DNA of 64,000 bases from PSRF01 sp035457105 (GTDB taxonomy: Bacteria > Acidobacteriota > Blastocatellia > Pyrinomonadales > Pyrinomonadaceae), in NCBI GenBank assembly GCA_035457105.1, contig DATIBX010000836.1, forward strand, positions 5,488 through 69,487, read 5' to 3'. The translations under genes were made by a program, and so were the position numbers. Under the pieces are notes generated by a model. It was given only the letters and a program-made list of their open reading frames with translations. It had not been told where the DNA came from and searched no databases. Shown here piece by piece: positions 35,139 through 42,812 of this stretch (positions are counted from its first letter, which is position 1; each line of letters opens with the position of its first letter).

Positions 35139-35600
35139 TCAAGGAATGAGTCCCATCTCTTTACCAATTTGAACGGCCTGGGTGCGTCGCTTCGCGCTCA
35201 ACTTATCGAATAGCCGGCTCGAATGGGTTTTGACGGTGTTTTCACTGACGAACAGCTTGTCGGCGATCTCGCGATTGCTCATCCCATCGGCCATTAGTTG
35301 GAGTATTTCGAGTTCTTGTGGAGTGACACCTAATTCGCGAACCTTAAGACCGTTGATGACGAACTCAGTAGGCGCAGGCACGAGAATCTCTTTAACGAGG
35401 ATTTCCGTCGCCGGCTTTTTGGTTACTTTCGACCCGAGCCAGATACCCAGGCCAGCGAATAACGCGGCGATCACTCCGCCATAGATTTCAAGCGAATGTT
35501 CTACAACCAGAAACCGATACTCGAAGTACTTGAGTAAGACGATCAGTACTCCTCCGCATAAGCCATAGACCAGAGCGTAGATGACAGTTTGTCTCTTCAC
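35139..35600 (-). CDS. Membrane-anchored LuxR-type regulator
   Basis: The 153-aa protein has two N-terminal membrane helices (about 5-22 and 40-58) and a C-terminal GerE/LuxR helix-turn-helix (about 88-150) with LTPQELEILQLMADGMSNREIADKLFVSENTVKTH split here by natural variation. It ends in RRTQAVQIGKEMGLIP. No receiver domain is present. Such proteins are often paired with DUF4199 genes in this phylum; the 48-bp gap and shared strand suggest one transcript. The signal is unknown. Confidence 0.88.
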   Translation of the reverse strand: MKRQTVIYALVYGLCGGVLIVLLKYFEYRFLVVEHSLEIYGGVIAALFAGLGIWLGSKVTKKPATEILVKEILVPAPTEFVINGLKVRELGVTPQELEILQLMADGMSNREIADKLFVSENTVKTHSSRLFDKLSAKRRTQAVQIGKEMGLIP

Positions 35601-35605
35601 CTTTA

Positions 35606-35631
35606 GGAGCGCGCCGGCCTGGCGGCGCTGT
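35606..35631. repeat. REP-like palindrome upstream of LuxR-type gene
   Basis: The segment GGAGCGCGCCGGCCTGGCGG followed by CGCTGTT is a diverged member of the GGAGTGCGGCGGC family. It lies 6-31 bp upstream of the LuxR-type start codon, inside the divergent space with blaI. Confidence 0.6.
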
Positions 35632-35760
35632 TAAGTGCAAAGTGGAATTGGGGATATCTTATCAAAGGGTTGTCTGATCTTAAGCAACGTGTTGTTCGCA
35701 GCCTCCAGAAAACAAAGCGTAGCGGTGCAGCTGCTGCTACACTGACTCCTAATTAATTAG

Positions 35761-35806
35761 TTGACACTGTCTGGCTTCGCCCTCTATACTCCTAAAACTT
35801 TAGGAG
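35761..35806 (+). promoter_or_regulatory. blaI promoter with overlapping palindromic operator
   Basis: TTGACA (35761-35766), an 18-base spacer and TATACT (35785-35790) form a near-consensus sigma-70 promoter. A perfect 8+2+8 palindrome, CTCCTAAA-AC-TTTAGGAG (35789-35806), overlaps the end of the -10, the expected start site and the Shine-Dalgarno AGGAGG. This is where a BlaI-type repressor would bind to repress its own operon. The match to a BlaI box is by position and symmetry; the classical TACA-N-TGTA sequence differs. Confidence 0.75.
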
Positions 35807-35812
35807 GTGGGA

Positions 35813-36205
35813 ATGGCGCGCACGAAGATGGAGCAGTTAACACCATTGGAACTCGAGATTATGCATGTGCTCTGGGAAACGGGAGCCGCCAATGTGCAGA
35901 CTGTGCAGCAGAAACTCAAACGCGAGCTGGCCTATACGACAGTCCAAACTATGCTCAACATTCTTCATAAAAAGGGCAAGGCAAAACGCACTCTCAAAGA
36001 TCGCGCTTATTTCTACAAGCCAGCAGTGAGCCGCAAGCAAGTTATCAGCAAACATGTGGGCGATGTCGTCGACCGCCTGTTTGGGGGATCGGCTGAGAGC
36101 CTTGTGATGAGTCTCGTCGAAACAAAACATCTAACTCCCGAAAAATTAGCTCGTCTACAAAAACTGGTTGCGGAAGCTCAGGAGAAAGTCGATGAGGATA
36201 GCTAA
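35813..36205 (+). CDS. BlaI/MecI-family transcriptional repressor
   Basis: About 130 aa from the ATG at 35813, which has AGGAGG six bases upstream. The winged-helix DNA-binding domain shows LTPLELEIMHVLWE and the recognition helix in YTTVQTMLNILHKKGKAKR; the C-terminal dimerisation helices contain LVETKHLTPEKLARLQKLV. In the classical systems BlaI is cleaved after BlaR1 senses a beta-lactam. Here the partner M56 gene overlaps its 3' end, but no beta-lactamase is nearby. Confidence 0.92.
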   Translation: MARTKMEQLTPLELEIMHVLWETGAANVQTVQQKLKRELAYTTVQTMLNILHKKGKAKRTLKDRAYFYKPAVSRKQVISKHVGDVVDRLFGGSAESLVMSLVETKHLTPEKLARLQKLVAEAQEKVDEDS

Positions 36206-37700
36206 TCAACTCTTGCTGACATTTGTACTCAACGCTTGCTGGCAAATAGCTCTTATTGTTTTGTTTGTGCTGTTGAGTGTTCGACTGCTGCGTCAATCCA
36301 CTGCTCGCATAAAGCACGGGTTGTCAGTTTCGGGTTTGGTCCTTTGTCTCGCGGTCCCTTTGCTGAGTTCAATTGTGCCTGCGATCGAATGGCCCGGCTC
36401 AAGAGTCGGCCTTCAGGAAGCCACGATTGGTGTGCTGGCTGGGGTTCCTCTGAGAGAGTCAACGGGTAATCTAACGCAACTCTCACCCGAAATGAGTTCA
36501 AGGTTAGTCGTGAACAGGATTCTGGGGCTAACAATTCTATCCGGCTTTCTACTGATCCTCACCTATCAGGCCTTTCGTCTAATCAAGGCTTGGTGGCTCA
36601 CCAGGAGGATCGAGATCTCGGCATTCAAAGCTGAGGCCCGGTCAGATGTGGACGAGATTCTCGCTCGGTGCAGGCGGTCAATGCCGGCGCGACCCGGCCG
36701 TCGAATCGAAGTGTTGTTTTCAAAATTCGTGTCAGTTCCGATAACCCTTGGTTTAATTCGCCCGAAGATTATTTTGCCGGTTGAATTGCTGGAAGAAATG
36801 TCAGAGGAACTACTGACCTCCGCGATTGGACACGAATTTGTTCATGTAGCACGCCGCGACTATTTCCTGAACCTTATTTACGAATTTCTCTTTGTCCCAA
36901 TTTCATTTCATCCTGCTGCGGCCGTGATGAGGCGTCGGGTTAAACAGACGCGCGAGTTGCGTTGTGACGAACTGGTTGCAAGCGAGATTTTAAGACCAGA
37001 AGTCTACGCGCGATCGCTCGTCACGCTCGCTGGTTCTGGACCGCTCCGCTCTCGTTTATCCCCGATGACAACTGTAGGCATCGCTGATGCCGATATCCTG
37101 GAGACAAGAATCATGTCACTACTGAAAAAATCTGACCCCAAGCATCGCTGGAAAAAAATAACGCTGTTGGTTTCGCTAATAGTTCTGGTGGTGCCGTGTA
37201 TTGCCGCCGCCTCGTTGGCCATGAAATTTGATGTTGCCCCTGATTCAAGTTTGGCTACTCAGGAACAAGCTCGCCAGTCAAAAGAGCGCAGCGAAAAAGA
37301 ACAAGTAGAGCGGATGCGCGTTCCCTTTGACGCGGGGGAAATGAAGGCCCGGATGGAGGGTGACCCGCAATTTCGCGAAGAGGTCATGCGAAAGCGGGAA
37401 GTTGAAATGGAAATGCGCGCGCTCAAACAAGCTGTGCTGGTTAAATTGGCGCGGGTCAACATGGATCAGGCAATTCAAATTGCAAGTTCCCAGTACCCCG
37501 GGAAGGTTTTGCAATGCTCACTGGATGCCGAAAAGTGGGAAGAGCCAGGGAAGTTAGCAGCAGACGGCATTGTCTTTTACCGTGTCATCGTGGCCGTTGA
37601 TGATCCCGAAGCTGGTTTGACCCATGTATGGGTGAACGCAGTGGATGGCAGCATTATTAAGACCGAAAAAGAAATGCCGAGGCGGATGAGAAGTCAATAG
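36192..37700 (+). CDS. BlaR1-like M56 membrane metallopeptidase
   Basis: About 502 aa. The start at 36192 overlaps the blaI 3' end by 14 bp, with a GGAG ribosome site. Three or four N-terminal membrane helices (to about 135) precede the cytosolic zinc-protease domain with HEFVH (H214, E215, H218), and a further helix lies near 320-340. Beyond it is a charged periplasmic region with a short conserved alpha/beta segment (about 415-495), not a penicillin-binding sensor domain. The expected job is signal-dependent cleavage of the BlaI-type repressor; the signal is not a beta-lactam by any evidence here. Confidence 0.88.
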   Translation: MRIANQLLLTFVLNACWQIALIVLFVLLSVRLLRQSTARIKHGLSVSGLVLCLAVPLLSSIVPAIEWPGSRVGLQEATIGVLAGVPLRESTGNLTQLSPEMSSRLVVNRILGLTILSGFLLILTYQAFRLIKAWWLTRRIEISAFKAEARSDVDEILARCRRSMPARPGRRIEVLFSKFVSVPITLGLIRPKIILPVELLEEMSEELLTSAIGHEFVHVARRDYFLNLIYEFLFVPISFHPAAAVMRRRVKQTRELRCDELVASEILRPEVYARSLVTLAGSGPLRSRLSPMTTVGIADADILETRIMSLLKKSDPKHRWKKITLLVSLIVLVVPCIAAASLAMKFDVAPDSSLATQEQARQSKERSEKEQVERMRVPFDAGEMKARMEGDPQFREEVMRKREVEMEMRALKQAVLVKLARVNMDQAIQIASSQYPGKVLQCSLDAEKWEEPGKLAADGIVFYRVIVAVDDPEAGLTHVWVNAVDGSIIKTEKEMPRRMRSQ

Positions 37701-37778
37701 GACTTGTAGGAGAGAAATAGGACCAATAGGACCTATAGGACCGATTATTGGTCTTATAGTTCCTATAGGTCCTATTAA
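37698..37778. repeat. AGGACCTAT inverted array between convergent genes
   Basis: Units AATAGGACCAATAGGACCTA and their inverse (TCCTATAGGTCCTATT) form a hairpin starting at the stop codon TAG of the M56 gene. Related units lie upstream of purA (12479-12511). Confidence 0.75.
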
Positions 37779-37795
37779 TCCAAATCCCCTCTTCT

Positions 37796-38812
37796 CTACG
37801 CCGCCTTAACATCCCGCAGCTGCTCTCTTTGCAACTCCCTCATCAATGATGCGAAGCCAGGTAAATCCAGCGACTGTGGACCATCCGACAGCGCTCGCTC
37901 GGGGCAAGGGTGCACCTCGATAATTAATCCGTCCGCACCGGCGGCGACCGCCGCCTTCGACATCGGTGTCACCAGGCTACGCAGCCCGGTTCCATGAGAA
38001 GGGTCGGCTAGCACAGGCAGATGTGACAGTTCCTTTACCAGCGCCACTGCCGCCAGATCCAGGGTGTTACGTGTGGCTGTTTCAAAGGTCTTGATCCCGC
38101 GCTCGCACAGGACGACATTCCCATTGCCACCAGCCAAAAGATACTCGGCCGCCAGTAACCACTCTTTAACCGTCGCCGATGGACCACGCTTGAGCAGGAT
38201 CGGTTTTGGCGCTGTCGCCAGTTTTCTGAGTAACGAAAAGTTTTGCATATTACGTGCGCCGACTTGCAACATGTCAGCGTACTCGGCAACGACTTCTACG
38301 TCCGACTCGCTCATCACCTCCGTTACAATCGGAAGTCCAGTCTCTTTTCGCGCGCGATCAAGAAAACGCAGGGCCTCAACTCCGAGTCCTTGAAAGTCAT
38401 AAGGAGAGGTCCGAGGCTTATACGCTCCGCCGCGTAGCATATTTGCGCCCGCCGTCTTGACCGCGCGAGCGGTCTCCAAGAGTTGATCTTCCGATTCGAC
38501 CGAACATGGGCCGGCAATTACTACGACATCGCCGTTGCCGATCTTATGACCGCGCACATCAACGACTGTACCCACCTCGCGCAACTGTCGGCTTACGAGC
38601 TTAAATGGATGAGCAATCTGAATGACCTCAGCAACACCTGGTGCCGCTCGCAACGCTTCGAGTTCTGAGCGACGTTCGCCGTTGCCGACGGCCCCAATGA
38701 TAGTGCGTTCGGCACCTTGAATTACGTGCGCCTGATAGCCGCACTCTTTTATTCGCTCGATAACATGATTGATTTGTTCGGGGGTTGCTGAGTTTGACAT
38801 GTTTACGATCAT
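37796..38812 (-). CDS. aroF: DAHP synthase, type I-beta with N-terminal regulatory domain
   Basis: The 338-aa enzyme condenses PEP and erythrose-4-phosphate to DAHP, the entry step of the shikimate pathway. An N-terminal ferredoxin-like domain (about 1-75, with GAERTIIGAVG) resembles the feedback domain of the Thermotoga-type enzymes, which bind Phe or Tyr. The catalytic TIM barrel shows AGPCSVES, MLRGGAYKPRTSPYDFQG, QVGARNMQN and DPSHGTG. The start ATG at 38812 overlaps the pheA stop (ATGA), so translation is coupled. It is the last gene of the Phe operon. Confidence 0.95.
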   Translation of the reverse strand: MIVNMSNSATPEQINHVIERIKECGYQAHVIQGAERTIIGAVGNGERRSELEALRAAPGVAEVIQIAHPFKLVSRQLREVGTVVDVRGHKIGNGDVVVIAGPCSVESEDQLLETARAVKTAGANMLRGGAYKPRTSPYDFQGLGVEALRFLDRARKETGLPIVTEVMSESDVEVVAEYADMLQVGARNMQNFSLLRKLATAPKPILLKRGPSATVKEWLLAAEYLLAGGNGNVVLCERGIKTFETATRNTLDLAAVALVKELSHLPVLADPSHGTGLRSLVTPMSKAAVAAGADGLIIEVHPCPERALSDGPQSLDLPGFASLMRELQREQLRDVKAA

Positions 38813-39417
38813 GATGCTTGTTCCTTATTGTTCTTAGTTTGAGCAGTTGCTGCGCGCTGAGCCGCCGGAGCGAGTAGCACGAAGTGAGTAAAGTTTTCAG
38901 CCATGTCCTGAATGTTCTCGCGCAGGATTGAAGCGCCATAAACCTCAGCGGCGCGGCGACCGGCGATGGCTGCATAGGTCGGATCAGCTCGTCTGATTAT
39001 TTCCGCAACGCTGCCCGCCGTGTCGTCGGCTTCAACTTTTTTAAGTGCCGGATGGCGAGCAAAAAACAATGAGCACTGGGCCAACGCCACTGGATGTGAT
39101 TGGACCACCCTGATATCGGAGAACCTGGAACCAGGGCGCCCGATAAGATTTTGTGAGATTGAGATGGAAACTTCGTCGATTATTACTAACGAACTGGCCC
39201 TCAATCGCTGGACTGAAGCCTCAACTATGCCGGCTATCGTATTTTCCACCGGTGCAATTAAGTAATCAGCAACTCGCTCTTCAAAACTGTTGTAGAGCGC
39301 TGCGAACGTTTGGCGGGGAACGAGTTCGATTTCCTCGCCCAGCAACGCGATCGCGGCTTCTTCGCTGAAGGCGCCACGTTCACCCTGGATTGCTACTCTC
39401 TGCTTAGGGGCTTTCAC
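38809..39417 (-). CDS. pheA: Prephenate dehydratase without ACT domain
   Basis: The 202-aa protein is the PDT catalytic domain alone: GERGAFSEEAA, YLIAPVENTIAG and the C-terminal AENFTHFVLL. It converts prephenate to phenylpyruvate. The usual regulatory ACT domain (about 80 more residues with the ESRP motif) is absent. The normally conserved TRF motif reads THF here. Loss of allosteric control would make control of expression and the DAHP synthase regulatory domain more important. Overlaps of 4 bp link it to both neighbours. Confidence 0.9.
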   Translation of the reverse strand: MKAPKQRVAIQGERGAFSEEAAIALLGEEIELVPRQTFAALYNSFEERVADYLIAPVENTIAGIVEASVQRLRASSLVIIDEVSISISQNLIGRPGSRFSDIRVVQSHPVALAQCSLFFARHPALKKVEADDTAGSVAEIIRRADPTYAAIAGRRAAEVYGASILRENIQDMAENFTHFVLLAPAAQRAATAQTKNNKEQAS

Positions 39418-39737
39418 AAAATACCTCGGACAGACTGATGGACTTCCGCAGACGCGTTAGCGAGGCCTTCGCTATTATCGATAACGACTTCAAGCCGCCG
39501 GGACTCGCGAATAATGCGACGAAATACTTTGTTGATGGCCCTGTCGTCGAGTGGTCCCGCGTTGAGCTCACTTAGCCGAAGCAACACCGAGCGTTCGCGA
39601 ACAGGATCGCAAAGTGGCAGCTGAGCCTGTTTTTTGAGGGCTCCAACTTTCAAGGCGAGGCGGGCTCGCATATTCAACAAGCGCAACAGTTCAGCGTCGA
39701 TCTCGTCTATTTCGTTTCGCCAGTGTTCGATGTTCAT
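39414..39737 (-). CDS. aroQ: Chorismate mutase (AroQ type)
   Basis: This 107-aa helical enzyme converts chorismate to prephenate. Family residues are visible in WRNEIDEIDAELLRLLNMRARLALKVGALKK and in the C-terminal FRRIIRESRRLE. A GGGAG ribosome site lies nine bases before the ATG. It is the first structural gene of the operon and is separated from its promoter by a leader with attenuator features. Confidence 0.93.
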   Translation of the reverse strand: MNIEHWRNEIDEIDAELLRLLNMRARLALKVGALKKQAQLPLCDPVRERSVLLRLSELNAGPLDDRAINKVFRRIIRESRRLEVVIDNSEGLANASAEVHQSVRGIL

Positions 39738-39780
39738 TTTGGGCGACTCCCGGGGTCAATTTTTCCGTACAGCCAGATCC

Positions 39781-39830
39781 GGACAAAAACAAACAAACAA
39801 AACGGCCGCGAATTTGTGAATTCGCGGCCG
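39781..39830 (-). terminator. Attenuator terminator upstream of aroQ
   Basis: On the minus strand CGGCCGCGAATT (39830-39819) pairs perfectly with AATTCGCGGCCG (39814-39803) around the loop CACA, followed by TTTTGTTTGTTTGTTTTTG. It is a strong intrinsic terminator placed before, not after, the operon genes, 44 bases upstream of the aroQ ATG. It can be read as the 3:4 hairpin of an attenuator. Confidence 0.85.
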
Positions 39831-39867
39831 GTTTCGTTTGAAAGTTTGTGCTTAGTTTATCGGGTTA

Positions 39868-39963
39868 TCAGCACATCGATTTCGAACTTCGCCGTCCGCT
39901 CTCCTTAAAAAAGAAGTAGCGGTAAGTAAAAGCGAAGTAAAAAAATTGGCGAGTGCTAATCAT
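39868..39963 (-). CDS. Phenylalanine leader peptide (pheL-like)
   Basis: The 31-codon ORF starts at the ATG at 39963 and ends with TGA at 39868-39870. Residues 7-19 read FFYFAFTYRYFFF: seven Phe and three Tyr in 13 residues, with the densest run UUC UUU UUU at 39915-39907. The remainder (KESGRRSSKSMC) is hydrophilic. Such composition is not credible by chance and parallels the E. coli PheL peptide. The predicted transcription start is only about four bases upstream, so translation would be nearly leaderless. Segment GAAGTTCG (39890-39883) within the ORF can pair with CGAATTC (39824-39818) in the terminator's 5' arm, giving an antiterminator that a ribosome stalled at the Phe codons would leave free. 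Confidence 0.85.
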   Translation of the reverse strand: MISTRQFFYFAFTYRYFFFKESGRRSSKSMC

Positions 39964-39974
39964 GACTGACGAGT

Positions 39975-40004
39975 ACTATAGGCACTCCGAAAAAGACGTG
40001 TCAA
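39975..40004 (-). promoter_or_regulatory. Promoter of the Phe operon
   Basis: On the minus strand TTGACA (complement of 39999-40004), an 18-base spacer and TATAGT (complement of 39975-39980) form a near-consensus sigma-70 promoter. The expected start site near 39967 lies four bases before the leader-peptide ATG. A REP-like arm begins only a few bases upstream of the -35. Confidence 0.8.
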
Positions 40005-40010
40005 GAAATA

Positions 40011-40149
40011 TTTGGAGTGCGCCGGCCCGCGGCGCTTTTTTGGCTACCTAGAATTCTCGCTATTTCCCAGTAAACCCGGCGAATTTGAAAACAGGCCCTA
40101 CTCGAACAATCGGGCCATTAAAAGCAGGGCCGGGCCGCCGCACTCTAAG
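40011..40149. repeat. GGAGTGCGGCGGC palindromic pair
   Basis: The left arm 40011-40040 (TTTGGAGTGCGCCGGCCCGC) and the right arm 40120-40149 (GGGCCGGGCCGCCGCACTC) are inverted. The right arm ends at the 3' end of the quinone oxidoreductase gene; the left borders the Phe promoter. Confidence 0.8.
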
Positions 40150-40150
40150 G

Positions 40151-41119
40151 TTAGATCTTAAGGAGGAGTTTTCCGGTGGTCTTGCGGCCTTCGAGGTCGC
40201 GATGAGCCTGGGCGGCTTCCTCAAGCGCATAGCTTTGATGAATTCGAACTTTCAACGCGCCACCACCAACGAGGTCCAGAATCTCTGCTGACCGCCACTC
40301 CAGATCTTCTCGCGTCGCTACGTAATTGACCAGGGTCGGTCGCGTTATGTATAGCGAACCTTTTTGCGAGAGCTTGATCAGATCAAAAGGAGGAACCGCC
40401 CCACTCGAGCCACCAAACAGAACCAAATAGCCACGTGGTCTCAAGACGTTCAGATCTTTTTCAAACGTCGCTTTACCAACCCCGTCGTACACAACATGAA
40501 CACCTTGGCCGTCAGTCAGTTTTCTAGTTTCAGTCTCGAAATCCTGCTCGTTGTAGTTTATGCATTCGTCTGCGCCTGCCTCACGTGCGAGCGCTGTTTT
40601 TTCCGGGCTTCCGGCCGTTGCTATCACTCGAGCTCCGACGCGCTTAGAGAGTTGCACCAGCAGTAGACCGACGCCTCCAGCGGCGGCGTGAATCAAAGCC
40701 GTTTCACCGGACTGCAACTTGTAGGTACTGTTAACGAGATAATGAGCGGTCATTCCCTGAAGCATAACTGCCGCAGCCAGATCAAATGAGACGCCGTCCG
40801 GAATGTGGACCAACCGAGTCGACGGTATCGAGGCATACTGCGCATAGCTGCCCAACACTCCGGTATATGCCACCCGGTCGCCCACCTTGACGTTCGTAAC
40901 GTCGGCCCCAAGAGCAATCACAATGCCGGCTCCCTCTTGTCCGTCCACAAACGGCAGGGGCGTTGGGTATCTGCCCTCACGAAAATAGACGTCGATAAAG
41001 TTCACACCTGACGCCTTGAGCTGAACAATTACTTCGTTTGGTTTTGGTTCCGGGACTGGCAAGTCCACCAGCTTAAGGGCCTCGGGCCCTCCCACTTCAG
41101 AAACTTGTATCGCTTTCAT
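40151..41119 (-). CDS. NADPH:quinone oxidoreductase (zinc-free MDR family)
   Basis: The 322-aa protein is a medium-chain dehydrogenase/reductase of the QOR type. The N-terminal GroES-like domain has GVNFIDVYFREGRYPTPLPF and GQEGAGIV. The Rossmann domain has the nucleotide motif AAAGGVGLLLVQLSK and ATAGSPEK; the C-terminal YALEEAAQAHRDLEGRKTTGKLLL is diagnostic. No zinc-binding Cys cluster is present. It likely reduces quinones or enones with NADPH. It appears monocistronic. Confidence 0.93.
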   Translation of the reverse strand: MKAIQVSEVGGPEALKLVDLPVPEPKPNEVIVQLKASGVNFIDVYFREGRYPTPLPFVDGQEGAGIVIALGADVTNVKVGDRVAYTGVLGSYAQYASIPSTRLVHIPDGVSFDLAAAVMLQGMTAHYLVNSTYKLQSGETALIHAAAGGVGLLLVQLSKRVGARVIATAGSPEKTALAREAGADECINYNEQDFETETRKLTDGQGVHVVYDGVGKATFEKDLNVLRPRGYLVLFGGSSGAVPPFDLIKLSQKGSLYITRPTLVNYVATREDLEWRSAEILDLVGGGALKVRIHQSYALEEAAQAHRDLEGRKTTGKLLLKI

Positions 41120-41378
41120 GGGCCTATATTAATTCCTTCCGGTCTCAATAGTGAACTGTACGGCGAGCCTCACTCTAAGAAGAAGTGAGAATTGATAATT
41201 CTGAATTGATCCACTGTCCTGGTTCTAACCTTCCATTGAATTGGATCAACCTCCACGAAGCTGCGCTTCGAACGAACGCTTATGAAGGCGAGTTGACACT
41301 ATTCATGCTCCTTCATAGGATACCGCAGCACGCCTTGCCAGCCTGGAAAATCAAGCAGCCACGCGAAAGGAAGTCGTT

Positions 41379-42812
41379 GTGATTACTGAACGAAGAATTG
41401 CGCTTGTTGTAGCACTGTTTCTGAGTCTTTGTTGTTCGTTCCAATTGTCATTGGCGCAACAAAAGGCCGGTGCTGCCAACGCTATCAAAATACCTTACGA
41501 AACTTACAAATTGCCTAACGGCTTAAACGTCATCCTCTCGGTCGATCGCACGACTCCAACCGTTGCCGTCAACGTCTGGTATCACGTCGGCTCAAAAAAT
41601 GAGATGGCTGGAAGAACCGGATTTGCGCACTTGTTTGAGCACGTTATGTTCACCGGTTCAGGCCACGTGCCATACGGCACCCACGACAAGTTGACCGAAG
41701 GCGTGGGCGGTAACAATAACGGTTCAACCACGAACGACCGGACCAATTACTACGAGAACATCCCTTCGAACTATCTCGAATCAGCTCTCTGGATGGAGTC
41801 TGATCGAATGGGTTTTTTGCTGGATACGCTCGACATCGCAAAACTGAACGCGCAACGCGACATCGTCAAGAATGAAAGACGACAAAGCTATGACAATCAG
41901 CCTTACGGCCGCGTGGGCGAAATATTTGCCGCCGCCATGTATCCGGCTGGTCATCCCTATTCGTGGCCGGTTATCGGGTCCATGACTGACCTGAGCGCGG
42001 CTTCAGAAGAAGATGTTAAGGCGTTTTTCAGACTCTATTACGCGCCGAACAACGCCACCATAGCAATTGTTGGCGACTTCGATCCGGCTGAGGCGAAAGT
42101 ATGGGTCACGAAATATTTCGCTGACCTGCCGCAGGGCAAACAAGTGCAAAGACCTTCAGTGCCTCTGGGAAAACTTCCAGCCAGCAAGCGTCTGGTCTAC
42201 GAAGATAGTGTCCAGGTGCCTCGCCTCTACATTCAATGGCCCAGCGTTGGTGTGAAGAGCGAAGACGACTACGCACTTTCGGTGATGGGTTCGATACTTT
42301 CGGGTCCGCGAACCGCACGCCTGACAAAAGCATTAGTCTACGACACGCAGCTGGCGACGCAGGTCGCGGCTTTCCAACGCTCGAATGAAGACGTTGGAGA
42401 ATTTCAGCTGATCGTAATTCCGCGACCCGATCATTCGCTCACGGAAATTGAAGACGCCGCGGACCAGATCATTAAGAAATTCATCACCGAAGGACCAACC
42501 GCCGAGGAGCTTCAGAAAGCAAAGAGTGGACTTGAGCTCGGCTTCGTTCGCGGCTTGGAATCGAATCTTGGGAAAGCAAACCAACTTCTGGATGGCGCAG
42601 TGTTCCACGATAATCCGGGTTACTTCAGTACTGACTATCAGAAGACGCTGGCCGTTACAGCTGCTGATGTAAAGCGAGTTGCTGCTCAATACCTCGGCGG
42701 GAATCGCATTGTCCTCAGCGTTGTGCCAAAGGGCAAGAAGGACCAGGCTTCCAAAGCAACGGAGAGTGAAATTGTCAGCGTGCTGCTTAATACTCTTCGG
42801 GGAGAGAGATAA
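41379..42812 (+). CDS. M16 family zinc peptidase, catalytic subunit
   Basis: The 477-aa protein starts at a GTG preceded by AAAGGAAG, with a signal peptide (about 8-27). The inverted zinc motif HLFEH (H84, E87, H88) and the downstream Glu region NERRQSYDNQPYG are intact. Inactive M16_C domains follow (about 190-450). M16 pairs act as pitrilysin/PqqL-like periplasmic or outer peptidases degrading peptides. The next gene overlaps by one base (TAATG) and encodes the zinc-less partner. Confidence 0.93.
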   Translation: MITERRIALVVALFLSLCCSFQLSLAQQKAGAANAIKIPYETYKLPNGLNVILSVDRTTPTVAVNVWYHVGSKNEMAGRTGFAHLFEHVMFTGSGHVPYGTHDKLTEGVGGNNNGSTTNDRTNYYENIPSNYLESALWMESDRMGFLLDTLDIAKLNAQRDIVKNERRQSYDNQPYGRVGEIFAAAMYPAGHPYSWPVIGSMTDLSAASEEDVKAFFRLYYAPNNATIAIVGDFDPAEAKVWVTKYFADLPQGKQVQRPSVPLGKLPASKRLVYEDSVQVPRLYIQWPSVGVKSEDDYALSVMGSILSGPRTARLTKALVYDTQLATQVAAFQRSNEDVGEFQLIVIPRPDHSLTEIEDAADQIIKKFITEGPTAEELQKAKSGLELGFVRGLESNLGKANQLLDGAVFHDNPGYFSTDYQKTLAVTAADVKRVAAQYLGGNRIVLSVVPKGKKDQASKATESEIVSVLLNTLRGER

